Shown here: positions 1-8,100 of the stretch, piece by piece
Layout: each line of letters opens with the position of its first letter
Position numbering within the stretch: the first letter of the stretch is position 1
NCBI RefSeq assembly: GCF_020615385.1
Contig: NZ_JAJAVB010000022.1
Coordinates: 1 to 64,000 of the forward strand
Length of the DNA: 64,000 nt
From: Jiella soli
GTDB taxonomy: Bacteria > Pseudomonadota > Alphaproteobacteria > Rhizobiales > Rhizobiaceae
Reading direction: 5' to 3'
Made by a program: the position numbers and the translations under genes
The notes under the pieces: generated by a model
Databases searched by the model: none
What the model was told of the DNA's origin: nothing
Seen by the model: the letters and a program-made list of their open reading frames with translations, nothing else

Positions 1-41
1 ATCGCTCTCCGTTTGCGATCTTGAATCAAATTCCAAGGTAA

Positions 42-650
42 AGCGGAATCCCTGAATGCAGACGCAACCTAGAGCAAGCTGATCAGAATGTCGTCACGGT
101 CGCCTGCACTGTCTGTACTGGGACGTACTGGCTAATGCCGCGTCTGGCTGAATTCTACGCTCAGCATCCCGACATTGTCGTGCGGGTTGTGCTGACATCC
201 ACAACCCCGCGGTTTACGGCCGAAGTCGACCTGCTGATCCGGTATGGCGCAGGCGATTGGCCGGACGGCAAGTCTGAACCGCTCTTTAGTGAGCGGATGA
301 TCCCCCTCTGTAGCCCAAAGACCATTGAACGTCTTGGCTCCGGAAATTTTCTCAGCAGCTACCCTCCTTCACGTTGAGACCGACGAGGGCTTTTCGCCTG
401 GCTGGGGCGAATATTTCGACGCGACCGGACTGCCGCATGACCGGAAAGGGGATCTCTCTTTCGGCGATCAGGTACAAGCGACACAGGCAGCGTTGGCGGG
501 AATGGGAGTGATGCTCGGATGGAGCGCGAACACCAGTGACCTCGTTCGGGAGGAGCGGCTGGGTGTCTTCCACAATCACCCGATCATGCCCGGTGGCGCC
601 TATTATTTGGTGAGGCCGCTGCAGGGTTTGAGCAAGCCGGCATCTGTGTC
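42..650 (+). pseudogene. LysR-family regulator remnant, frameshifted
   Basis: Two adjacent frames together spell the effector-binding half of a GcvA-like LysR regulator. The first frame (to about 350) has a WLMPRLAEF segment and a core ending in PLCSPKTIE. The second (from about 345) continues with LLHVETDEGFSPGW and a Gly-Met-Gly-Val segment typical of the family's C-terminal lobe. Reading back from the first frame meets a stop at 39-41. The N-terminal winged helix is absent, and the last helix is lost where the gene runs into the oppositely oriented dehydrogenase. With at least one frameshift and both ends missing it is almost certainly dead. It may once have regulated the neighbouring catabolic operon; this is inference. 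Confidence 0.75.
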
Positions 651-653
651 CGT

Positions 654-2132
654 TCAGACGGACAGACAAAGGTATTTGATCTCGGTGAACTCATCCATGC
701 CGTGCCGCGAGCCCTCGCGTCCCAAGCCGGATTGCTTGACGCCGCCGAAGGGCGCAACCTCGGTCGAAATCAGGCCGGTATTGATTCCGACCATGCCGTA
801 TTCCAGAGCTTCCGCGACCTTCCAAACCCGACTCATGTCCTTGGCGTAGAAATAAGACGCCAGCCCGAAAATCGTGTCGTTGGCTAGCTCTATCACCTCA
901 TCCACCGTCTCGAACTTGAACAGCGGCGCGAGCGGGCCGAAGGTCTCCTCCTGCGAGAACGCCATGTCCCGCGTCGCGCCGGTGACGATGGTCGGCTCGA
1001 AGAACGTGCCACCCCGCTCGTGCCGGTGGCCGCCCATGACCACCTTGCCGCCTCTGGCTTCGGCGTCCTTGAGGTGCTCCTCGACCTTCGCGACTGCCCC
1101 CGCATTGATCAGCGGGCCGAAGGAGACTTCCTCGCTCAGCCCGTCCCCGACCTTCATCCTCGCCAGTGCCACGCCCAACTTCTCGGCGAAGATGTCATAG
1201 ACCCCGGCCTGGACATAGATCCGGTTGGCGCAGACGCAGGTCTGGCCATTGTTGCGGAACTTGCAGATGATCGCGCCCTCGACAGCGCTGTCGATGTCGG
1301 CGTCGTCGAAGACGATGAAGGGCGCGTTGCCCCCCAGTTCCATCGAGCATTTCATCACTTGGTCGGCGGCCTGGCGCAGCAGAATGCGGCCGACTTCGGT
1401 CGAGCCCGTGAATGTCAGCTTGCGGACCTTCGGGTTCTCGCAGAACTCCTTGCCGATCTCGGAGGAGCGCGACGAAGGGATTATGGACAGTACGCCCTTC
1501 GGAATGCCGGCGCGATCGGCCAGAACCCCCAGCGCCAATGCCGAGAGCGGCGTCTCGGCGGCGGGCCGTGCGACGAAGGCGCAGCCCGCGGCCAGCGCCG
1601 GGCCGGCCTTGCGGGTGATCATCGCGTTGGGAAAGTTCCAGGGCGTGATCGACGCCGCGACGCCGATCGGCTGGCGGATCACCACGATCCGCTTGTCGCG
1701 CTGGTGGCCGGGAACGGTCTCGCCGTACAGCCGCTTTGCCTCCTCGGCGAACCATTCGATGAAGGAGGCGCCGTAGAGGATCTCGCCCTTGGCTTCAGCG
1801 AGCGGCTTGCCCTGTTCAGCGGTCAGGATGGTCGCCAAATCGTCGGCATGCTCGACCATTAGGTCGAACCATTTGCGCAGCACGCCGGCCCGCTCCTTGC
1901 CGGTCCACTTCGCCCAATCCTTCTGCGCCGTATAGGCGGCGTCGATGGCCTGCTCGGCCTGCGCACGGGACAGGTCCGCGACGCTCGCGACGACGTCGCC
2001 GCGCGCCGGGTTCGTCACCTCGAACGTCGCCCCATCCTCGGCATCGGCCCATTCGCCGCCGACATATCCACGGATCGCCAGAAGGTCGGGATCTTTCAGA
2101 AGGCTGGATAACTCGGTCACGGTGTGTCTCAT
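654..2132 (-). CDS. NAD(P)+-dependent aldehyde dehydrogenase, succinate-semialdehyde type
   Basis: This 492-residue enzyme oxidises an aldehyde to the acid, most likely succinate semialdehyde or a similar short semialdehyde, in the cytoplasm. It has the full ALDH core: TPWNFP at residues 163-168, FTGSTEVG near 241, general base Glu265 in MELGG, and nucleophile Cys299 in NNGQTC. The coenzyme-site lysine usual in the VKPA motif is arginine here (Arg189), which is uncommon. The ATG at 2132 has an AGGAA ribosome site 8-10 bases upstream; a longer open frame to 2258 has none and runs towards the neighbour. It is the last gene of the long minus-strand operon, so it probably finishes the pathway. 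The GabD/SSADH label comes from overall motif likeness; the real substrate is unknown. Confidence 0.9.
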   Translation of the reverse strand: MRHTVTELSSLLKDPDLLAIRGYVGGEWADAEDGATFEVTNPARGDVVASVADLSRAQAEQAIDAAYTAQKDWAKWTGKERAGVLRKWFDLMVEHADDLATILTAEQGKPLAEAKGEILYGASFIEWFAEEAKRLYGETVPGHQRDKRIVVIRQPIGVAASITPWNFPNAMITRKAGPALAAGCAFVARPAAETPLSALALGVLADRAGIPKGVLSIIPSSRSSEIGKEFCENPKVRKLTFTGSTEVGRILLRQAADQVMKCSMELGGNAPFIVFDDADIDSAVEGAIICKFRNNGQTCVCANRIYVQAGVYDIFAEKLGVALARMKVGDGLSEEVSFGPLINAGAVAKVEEHLKDAEARGGKVVMGGHRHERGGTFFEPTIVTGATRDMAFSQEETFGPLAPLFKFETVDEVIELANDTIFGLASYFYAKDMSRVWKVAEALEYGMVGINTGLISTEVAPFGGVKQSGLGREGSRHGMDEFTEIKYLCLSV

Positions 2133-2217
2133 GGTATATTTCCTGTTCGTCCGCCGCTTTGCTGCACAAAGCGTCGACGGGTGGACGAGTGCGGCGCGGT
2201 CAAACGCCCGATCTGGT

Positions 2218-3405
2218 TCAGACAGCTTTGCTCTCACGAAGCGCCGCGACGCCGGCATTGTCGAGCTTCAGCCAGTCCTTCAGGACTTCATCTGTATGTT
2301 CGCCCACGACCGGCGGCGCGTGGCGCAGCTTCCCGGGCGTTTCGCTGAGCTGAATGGGGATGCCTGCCATGGTCAGCTTGCCGTAGGCCGCGCTTTCGAC
2401 CTCCATGATCTGACCGCGTGACCGAAGCTGTTCGTTAGCAAATATCTCTCCGATCCGGTCGATGCGCGCGCAGGGAACGCCGGCCTCCGCCATGATCTCG
2501 ATGACCTCCTCCGAGGCGCGGGTCGATGTCCAGCCGGACACGATCGCTTCCACCTCCGGCACTCGCTTCAGACGTTCTGCGTTCGAAGCGAAGCGGTCGT
2601 CCTCCAGAAGCGAGGCGTGGCCTGTCGCCTTGGCGAAGCGGGGAAAGAGGGCGTCGCTGCCGGCGTTGATATGCACCCACCGCCCGTCGCCGCATTCGAA
2701 ATTGCTGGCCGGGGAGGAATAGCGGTCGCGGGCACCGCACCTCGTCAATTCCTTTCCGGTGAGAGCGTATTCCGGAATGGCGGTCATCAGGAGCGACGTG
2801 GTGCAGTCCAGCATGGCAAGGTCCACCAGCTGCCCCTCGCCGGTGCTGTGCCGCGCTTCGACGGCCGAGAGAACGCCGATCGAGGCGTAGAGGGAGGTGA
2901 CGTAATCGACGATGAACGTCCCGGCGGGCAGCGGTTCGCCGCCCTCTTCTCCGGTCAGTTGCATGATACCGCCGCCGGCCTGGGCGATCGCGTCGAAACA
3001 GGGCTTCTTGGTCCATGGGCCGGTCTGCCCATAGCCCGAGATCCTGACCATGATCAGCCTCTCGTTCATGGCATGCAGGGTTTCCCAGTCGCATCCCATC
3101 TTTTCGAGGGTCCCCGGCCGAAAGTTCTCGATCAGGACATCGGCCTCGCGGATCAGCTTGCGCAACAACTCCTGGCCGGCCTGTGACCTGAAGTTCAGCG
3201 TCATGGCCCGCTTGTTGCGATTGAACACCAGCGTGTAGATGCCGTGCTCCCCGATCTTCGGGTCCAGGAGGCGCGTTTCCTCGCCGCGGCCGGGGGTTTC
3301 GACCTTGACGACGTCGGCGCCCATGTCGCCGAGGATCATCCCGCAATTCGGGCCGGCAATGTAGCGGGACAGGTCCAGGACCTTGAGGTTTTGCAATGCT
3401 TGCAT
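2218..3405 (-). CDS. CaiB/BaiF family (class III) CoA-transferase
   Basis: This 395-residue protein belongs to the formyl-CoA/carnitine CoA-transferase fold, which moves CoA between carboxylic acids through an aspartyl-CoA intermediate. The opening (KVLDLSRYIAGP then GDMGADVVKVE), the ENFRPGTLEKMG segment and the Asp in TFIVDY (about residue 167, matching the family's catalytic Asp) are all present. The start is uncertain: ATG at 3405 has GTGAG upstream, and an in-frame GTG at 3414 is the alternative. It lies between the TRAP transporter and the dehydrogenase on the same strand, which suggests that an imported or derived acid is activated to its CoA ester. A second family member at 19245-20438 is clearly related but not identical. 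Confidence 0.92.
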   Translation of the reverse strand: MQALQNLKVLDLSRYIAGPNCGMILGDMGADVVKVETPGRGEETRLLDPKIGEHGIYTLVFNRNKRAMTLNFRSQAGQELLRKLIREADVLIENFRPGTLEKMGCDWETLHAMNERLIMVRISGYGQTGPWTKKPCFDAIAQAGGGIMQLTGEEGGEPLPAGTFIVDYVTSLYASIGVLSAVEARHSTGEGQLVDLAMLDCTTSLLMTAIPEYALTGKELTRCGARDRYSSPASNFECGDGRWVHINAGSDALFPRFAKATGHASLLEDDRFASNAERLKRVPEVEAIVSGWTSTRASEEVIEIMAEAGVPCARIDRIGEIFANEQLRSRGQIMEVESAAYGKLTMAGIPIQLSETPGKLRHAPPVVGEHTDEVLKDWLKLDNAGVAALRESKAV

Positions 3406-3453
3406 GGTTCTCACGCTGGGAATCGAGGGTCGGAGAGTGCCGCCGTGGGCGGG

Positions 3454-4764
3454 CTATCTGCCGAAGACGAGGCTGGGCACGAAGGTGATGGCCTGAGGCA
3501 CGAACATCAAAAGCAGGCACACGAGGAACTGGACGCCGACAAAGCAGGCGGTGACCCTGACCACGCTGGTCAGGGGTATTCCCGCGATGCTGCAGCCTAT
3601 GAACAGGAGCGTTCCGACGGGCGGCGTACAGGCGCCGAGGAGCGAGACCATCACGATGATCACGCCGTAGTGGATCGGGTCGAACCCCAGAAGATGGCCA
3701 ATCGCCGCCAGCGGCGCGGCGAACATGATGAGCATCGCCGTGACGTCGAGGACGAAGCCCATCACGAACAACATCGTCATGATGAGGGACAGGTGGACAT
3801 AGCGGTTGTCGCTGGCCATCCCGATGGCGTGCAGGAGCCAGTCCTGGAAATTGTACCGGGTCAGGATGTCGGAAAACAGCGTCGAGAACGCGATGATCGC
3901 CATCACCACCGCGGTCAGGATCGCGCTGCGGAAGGCGGCGTCATAGATCTTCTTCGCCGTCAGCGTCCCGTAGAAGAACAGCCCGGCGATCATCGCGCAG
4001 GCAACGGCCAGAACGCCGGCCTCGGTCGGTGTCGCGAAGCCCCCGACGATTCCCCCGATGATGATCAGAGGGATGATCAGCGCGATCGAGGCATCGCGGA
4101 ACGAGACCAGGAGCTCGAGCCAGTAGGGGGTGTTGCTGGTCATTGCCGCTTCGGCCCCGCGGAAATCATAGCCCCGCAGCCGCCCGACTATGGTGGCGAC
4201 GACGATCAGGGACGCGCCGAACAGGAAGCCGGGAACGATGCCGCCCAGAAAGAGCTGCCCGACGGACAGGCTGGTCAGGGAGCCGTAGAGAACCATCAGG
4301 ATGCTTGGCGGGATCAGGGCCCCGATCGTGCCCGAGGTCGCGGTCACGGCGACGGCGTAGTCGGCGTCGTATCCCGCCTTCTTCATCGACGGGATCAGGA
4401 GCGACCCCATTGCGGCACTGTCGGCGGTGATCGAACCGGAAACCCCGGCGAAGATCATGCTGGAGAGGATGTTCACATAGGCCAGCCCGACGCGGAAGAA
4501 CCGCCCCACGAGCACATGGGAGAACCGGACGATCCGCGCCGTCAGGCCGCTGTCGGTGCAAAGCTCGCCGGCGAAGATGAAGAACGGGATTGCCAGGAGC
4601 GTGAAGGAATCGATGCCCGAGAAGAACTTGGATGTCACGATATAGGCAATCATACCGGGATCGATCGCAATGATGAACAGCGATGCCGCGCCGATGGCGA
4701 AGGCGATCGGCGTTCCGATCGCGATCAGCAGGAAGAAGCACACAAAGAGGATCGCGATCGTCAT
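3454..4764 (-). CDS. dctM: TRAP transporter large permease subunit (DctM)
   Basis: This 436-residue inner-membrane protein is almost wholly hydrophobic, with about a dozen membrane segments, as expected of DctM. Family signatures include AIPFFIFAGELC near residue 57 and SGSITADSAAMGSLLIPSM near residue 110. It forms the ion-driven channel of a tripartite transporter that takes organic acids delivered by DctP. Its ATG overlaps the stop of the small subunit by four bases, so the two are translationally coupled. The C-terminal GACTPPVGTLLF segment is the usual second substrate-path motif. Function as a TRAP permease is secure; the ligand is not known from sequence, but the neighbours point to a carboxylate or sugar acid. 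Confidence 0.95.
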   Translation of the reverse strand: MTIAILFVCFFLLIAIGTPIAFAIGAASLFIIAIDPGMIAYIVTSKFFSGIDSFTLLAIPFFIFAGELCTDSGLTARIVRFSHVLVGRFFRVGLAYVNILSSMIFAGVSGSITADSAAMGSLLIPSMKKAGYDADYAVAVTATSGTIGALIPPSILMVLYGSLTSLSVGQLFLGGIVPGFLFGASLIVVATIVGRLRGYDFRGAEAAMTSNTPYWLELLVSFRDASIALIIPLIIIGGIVGGFATPTEAGVLAVACAMIAGLFFYGTLTAKKIYDAAFRSAILTAVVMAIIAFSTLFSDILTRYNFQDWLLHAIGMASDNRYVHLSLIMTMLFVMGFVLDVTAMLIMFAAPLAAIGHLLGFDPIHYGVIIVMVSLLGACTPPVGTLLFIGCSIAGIPLTSVVRVTACFVGVQFLVCLLLMFVPQAITFVPSLVFGR

Positions 4765-5249
4765 GGCGTGTCACCCGTGGCCGGCTGGCCGCTATCCCTG
4801 CCGGTGACGATGCGCAGAAGCGAATAGAGGGTCTGCAGGACGACAAGCACGCCGCAGATCGGGATCCCCATGTAGACATAGGCCATAGGCACCTCCATCG
4901 CCGCAGAGAACTGGTCGAAGTTCCAGGTGATCATCTGCACGCCGTAGTAGATCATCACCGCGAAGAGGATCGTGACGACCAGGTGGCTGATCACCGCGAG
5001 GATGCGCTGCGATCGCGTCGAGAGCCGTTCGGTCAGCATCGTGAGAGTGAAGTGGGATCCGGTCTGCAGGGCGACGCCGATGCCGAGGCAGGTGACCCAG
5101 AAATTGAGATAGCGGGTCGCTTCGCCCGCCCAGTAGAGGCTCGGCAGGGCCGGAAACATCCGTGCCAGCGTGGCGAGAAAGGTGATCAGCGTCATGGCCA
5201 GGAACAGGAAGACGATGACCGGCTTGAGCACTTTCGTCAGAATTGGCAT
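4761..5249 (-). CDS. dctQ: TRAP transporter small permease subunit (DctQ)
   Basis: This 162-residue integral membrane protein has four predicted membrane helices and lies in the canonical place between DctP and DctM. The GGGAG ribosome site stands about 8 bases before the ATG. It binds DctM and supports substrate transfer from the binding protein. Sequence conservation in this family is low, so the call rests on size, hydrophobicity and gene order. The stop codon is embedded in the dctM start (ATGA overlap). Confidence 0.92.
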   Translation of the reverse strand: MPILTKVLKPVIVFLFLAMTLITFLATLARMFPALPSLYWAGEATRYLNFWVTCLGIGVALQTGSHFTLTMLTERLSTRSQRILAVISHLVVTILFAVMIYYGVQMITWNFDQFSAAMEVPMAYVYMGIPICGVLVVLQTLYSLLRIVTGRDSGQPATGDTP

Positions 5250-5343
5250 TCGATCGCTCCCTTAGCGCGCTGCGCCAGGCCAGTTGCGGAAATGGTCGGA
5301 GCAGCTGGGGCGGCGCATCGCGCGCCGCCCTTCGCGGCCTGAC

Positions 5344-6363
5344 TCAGTCCTTAGGCATGACCTCGTGAATGCGCTTCAGCAGCGCCTCCGCCTGGGGCCC
5401 CACCTTCTCGGCATATGCCGCGGAGAAGGGGGCCAGCCTGTCGCGGAATTTCTCGGCCTCGCCGGGCGCGAGTTCGACGATCTCGAGGCCCTCCTTCTTC
5501 ATCTTCGCGATGACCTCGTCATTGGAGGCGAGGACGTCATCGAGCATGATGTCCGTGGCCTTCTTGCCGGCGGCCTTCATCACCGCCTGGTACTCCGGCG
5601 GCAGCGATTCGAAGAGCTCGAGGTTGATGGCGAGATAGCAGGGATTCACGATGTGCCGCGTCATGACGTAGTAGGGCGCGACCTCGTAGAACTTGTTGTT
5701 GTAGGTGGTCGACGGCCCGGACTCCATGCCGTCGGCAACGCCCGTCTGGAGCGAGGTGTAGGCCTCGGAAAAGGCCGTGGGCGTGGGGACAGCGCCCAGC
5801 GCCTTGGCCATTCCGACGTAGAGCGGGGCCTCGGGAATGCGGAGCTTGTAGTCCGTCATACCGGCCAGCGTGTCGAAGGATTTGACCGAGTTGACGCTGC
5901 GCGGGCCCTCGTAGCCGAAGCCGAGCATCTCGTAGCCCTTGGCGTTCGCCAGCGCGTTGATGTCGTCCAAAAGCGCCCAGGTCACGTCATTGATGTCGCG
6001 GGTCTGGGGATAGAGGAACGGCAGTTCCAGCATGTAGAGTTCGGGAATGAAGCGGCCGATGCCGCCGCCGCCGCTCATCACCATGTCGATCGAGCCGCGC
6101 CGAACCGCTTCCGAAGCCTCGCGTTCGTCGCCCAGCTGGTTGTTGCAGTAGACCTCGATCTTCACGTCGCCATTCGTGCCCTCGTCGACGAACTTGGCGA
6201 AGTTGTGCGTCTCGATGCACATCGGGTGGTTTTCGGGATAAAGATTCGACAGCTTCATCGTGTAGGTCTCGGCCGCGGCCGGACCCGAAAGCGGGGCGAG
6301 CATCGTCGCGGCCACGGCCACGATGGCGGACCTCTTGGTCCGGCTAAGCAGTTTCAGGTTCAT
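5344..6363 (-). CDS. dctP: TRAP transporter periplasmic substrate-binding protein (DctP)
   Basis: This 339-residue secreted binding protein begins with a basic-hydrophobic signal peptide (cleavage after about residue 31, PAAAET). It shows the DctP family features LSNLYPENHP, a YCNNQLGDERE segment and the RIPEAPLY motif with the conserved arginine that normally salt-bridges a substrate carboxylate. The ATG at 6363 has a strong GAGGAGGA ribosome site; the open frame to 6594 is arginine-rich antisense to the upstream gene and is rejected. It captures a carboxylate-containing ligand in the periplasm and passes it to DctQM. A TRAP system beside two ABC sugar importers suggests that the pathway uses both the sugar and its acid; this is inference. 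Confidence 0.94.
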   Translation of the reverse strand: MNLKLLSRTKRSAIVAVAATMLAPLSGPAAAETYTMKLSNLYPENHPMCIETHNFAKFVDEGTNGDVKIEVYCNNQLGDEREASEAVRRGSIDMVMSGGGGIGRFIPELYMLELPFLYPQTRDINDVTWALLDDINALANAKGYEMLGFGYEGPRSVNSVKSFDTLAGMTDYKLRIPEAPLYVGMAKALGAVPTPTAFSEAYTSLQTGVADGMESGPSTTYNNKFYEVAPYYVMTRHIVNPCYLAINLELFESLPPEYQAVMKAAGKKATDIMLDDVLASNDEVIAKMKKEGLEIVELAPGEAEKFRDRLAPFSAAYAEKVGPQAEALLKRIHEVMPKD

Positions 6364-6457
6364 TTCCGTATCCTCCTCTTCTGTTGGATCTTTCCTGCAC
6401 GCTAGGGCGCGATGGCACGCATCGCGCGACGTCGGGGCCACCTCCCGGCCCCCGTGG

Positions 6458-7471
6458 TCACGCCGGGATCGGGCCGCGCGCCCAGCCGACCGTGGTCGGC
6501 TTCTGGTCCGAGGCGCGGCGGATCCAGACTTCCAGTTCCGCCTGCGGCCGGCCGTTCTTGTCGGTCTCGATGCCGACGACCTTTCCGTAGACACGGATCG
6601 GCTCGAAGACCTCGAGCGTGTTGATGAACTTCACCTGGAGCCAGCCGCTGGTGAACCATGCCGCGCCGAAGGCCCGGGTCAGGAACTCTCCCAACACCCC
6701 TACCTGCTGCTGGCCTTGCACGATCGGCATGCGCAGCTGGCCGGCTCTGGCCACGAGGAAATCGCTGTGCGTGTTGCGAACGTATTCTCCGATCCGGGAG
6801 AAGACCGCGGTCTGCTCGGCGGTGATGACCTTGGAGAGCGGCACCAGTTCGTCGCCGATTGCGGTATCGGGGCCGATGCTCTCGACCTGGCGGGCACCTT
6901 CGACCAGATCGCCGCTGACCCGGCGCTCGGGCGTGCCGCTGCCGCGACCGGCGATCGCGCCGGGCACGGTGCGCAGGATCTCCACGCCCCTGTGACGGAT
7001 GATCGTGCGCCCGTCCTCACCGACGGCGCGCGCTTCCATCACGACATAGCCTTGGCCGCGACGCTCGAAAGCCTCCACATATTCTCCCGACAGCGTGACT
7101 TTCTCGCCGAGGAAGACGGGGTTCTCGAACCACATCTGCTCTTCCGTGTGAAAGCCGACCGTCTTCGAGCCGGCGTATTTCAACGTGAAGAGCTGGACGA
7201 GGTCGTTTCCGAGAAGGCAGGCTTGGCCGATCCGCTTCCCGCCGAAGGGGCTGCCCTCAAGCGACCACGGATTGTAATCATCCTGCGTGAATGCGAAGCG
7301 CTTGATCTTGTGATCGTCGACCGTGATGGTGATCGGTCCGAAGCTCTCGGGAATGTCGAGGTTCTCGAAGACCGGGTCCTTCAGCCCGGCTTCCAGATCG
7401 TCGAAGTCGCCCGCGCGGCGGGGGTCGGTAAGATCGCGCCAGGGCGTCTCGTTCCGGGTGTCGGTCGTCAT
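6458..7471 (-). CDS. MaoC-like double hotdog protein
   Basis: This 337-residue protein has two hotdog-type halves like MaoC/FAS1-type hydratases. The first half holds FTQDDYNPW where active MaoC hydratases usually read D-x-N-P-x-H. Here tryptophan stands where histidine is expected, so classic enoyl-CoA hydratase chemistry is doubtful. A FAS1-type N-terminal dehydratase label would be usual in automatic annotation. The GGGAGGA ribosome site precedes the ATG. It lies between the kinase genes and the TRAP genes in the operon, which supports a role on a CoA ester intermediate, as hydratase, thioesterase or ligand-binding protein. The exact reaction cannot be decided from sequence. Confidence 0.75.
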   Translation of the reverse strand: MTTDTRNETPWRDLTDPRRAGDFDDLEAGLKDPVFENLDIPESFGPITITVDDHKIKRFAFTQDDYNPWSLEGSPFGGKRIGQACLLGNDLVQLFTLKYAGSKTVGFHTEEQMWFENPVFLGEKVTLSGEYVEAFERRGQGYVVMEARAVGEDGRTIIRHRGVEILRTVPGAIAGRGSGTPERRVSGDLVEGARQVESIGPDTAIGDELVPLSKVITAEQTAVFSRIGEYVRNTHSDFLVARAGQLRMPIVQGQQQVGVLGEFLTRAFGAAWFTSGWLQVKFINTLEVFEPIRVYGKVVGIETDKNGRPQAELEVWIRRASDQKPTTVGWARGPIPA

Positions 7472-7495
7472 GATTGTGTCCTCCCTCGTGACGGT

Positions 7496-8098
7496 TCAAG
7501 CTTCTGCCCGTGGGCCCTGCGCCAGCAGGAGGGCGATCGCGAGCATTCCCGGATCGTCGGCGCCGGTACTCTTTTCGGGAAACATGCGCGCCCGCCCCAC
7601 CTTGCAGGGCAGGGCCCTGAACGCGTCGAGCGCGTCGCGCGCGGCCCTCTCTGCGCCGGCGAGCGTGGCTGGGCCCGCGCTCAACGCTCTCGCGATCGCG
7701 TCGAGGCTGTCGATGACGGTCTTGTCGCCGGTCGCAGCGCGCCCGCGCGATGCCACGGCGTCGCACATCGCCGAGACGACGCGCCCCATGTCGTCCGCCT
7801 CGATCCTGTTGCCTGCCGCCTTGGCTTCCTTCGCGAAGGTCATCGCGGCGGTGGCGACGAGCGTGCCGAGACTGGACCCGGTCTCCTTCATCGCCGCCTG
7901 TGCGAGCGCCATCGCCGCCTCGGACAGGCCGGCCGCGCCCGCGACGTCGACCTTCGCCATGGCCGCAAGCACGCGGCGCAGCATCGAGCCCGTATCGCCG
8001 TCGCCGAGCTTCGCGTCGGCGGCGTTCAGGCGCTGCTCTTCCTGCTGGACGGCTTCGTTCGCTTGCGCGACGAACCCCGCCAGGTCGTGCGTCGTCAT
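7496..8098 (-). CDS. dhaL: DhaL-type dihydroxyacetone kinase subunit
   Basis: This 200-residue protein is the ADP/ATP-binding subunit of a dihydroxyacetone-type kinase. It carries the KLGDGDTG loop that holds the nucleotide-Mg cluster, a helical barrel pattern and an ETGSSLGTL segment. The start at 8098 gives a two-base gap after dhaK; an upstream in-frame start at 8128 would overlap by 28 bases and is less likely. No DhaM phosphotransfer protein is present here, so either DhaM lies elsewhere or this pair uses ATP directly. Some DhaKL relatives phosphorylate erythrulose or other ketoses rather than dihydroxyacetone, which would fit a sugar-catabolic operon. Confidence 0.9.
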   Translation of the reverse strand: MTTHDLAGFVAQANEAVQQEEQRLNAADAKLGDGDTGSMLRRVLAAMAKVDVAGAAGLSEAAMALAQAAMKETGSSLGTLVATAAMTFAKEAKAAGNRIEADDMGRVVSAMCDAVASRGRAATGDKTVIDSLDAIARALSAGPATLAGAERAARDALDAFRALPCKVGRARMFPEKSTGADDPGMLAIALLLAQGPRAEA

Positions 8099-8100
8099 AG

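Noticed and set aside
3244-4827. Long plus-strand frame of 527 codons opposite the TRAP genes
   Set aside because: It is antisense to dctM/dctQ, has the Arg/Asp/His-rich composition of a G+C shadow frame, and no ribosome site.
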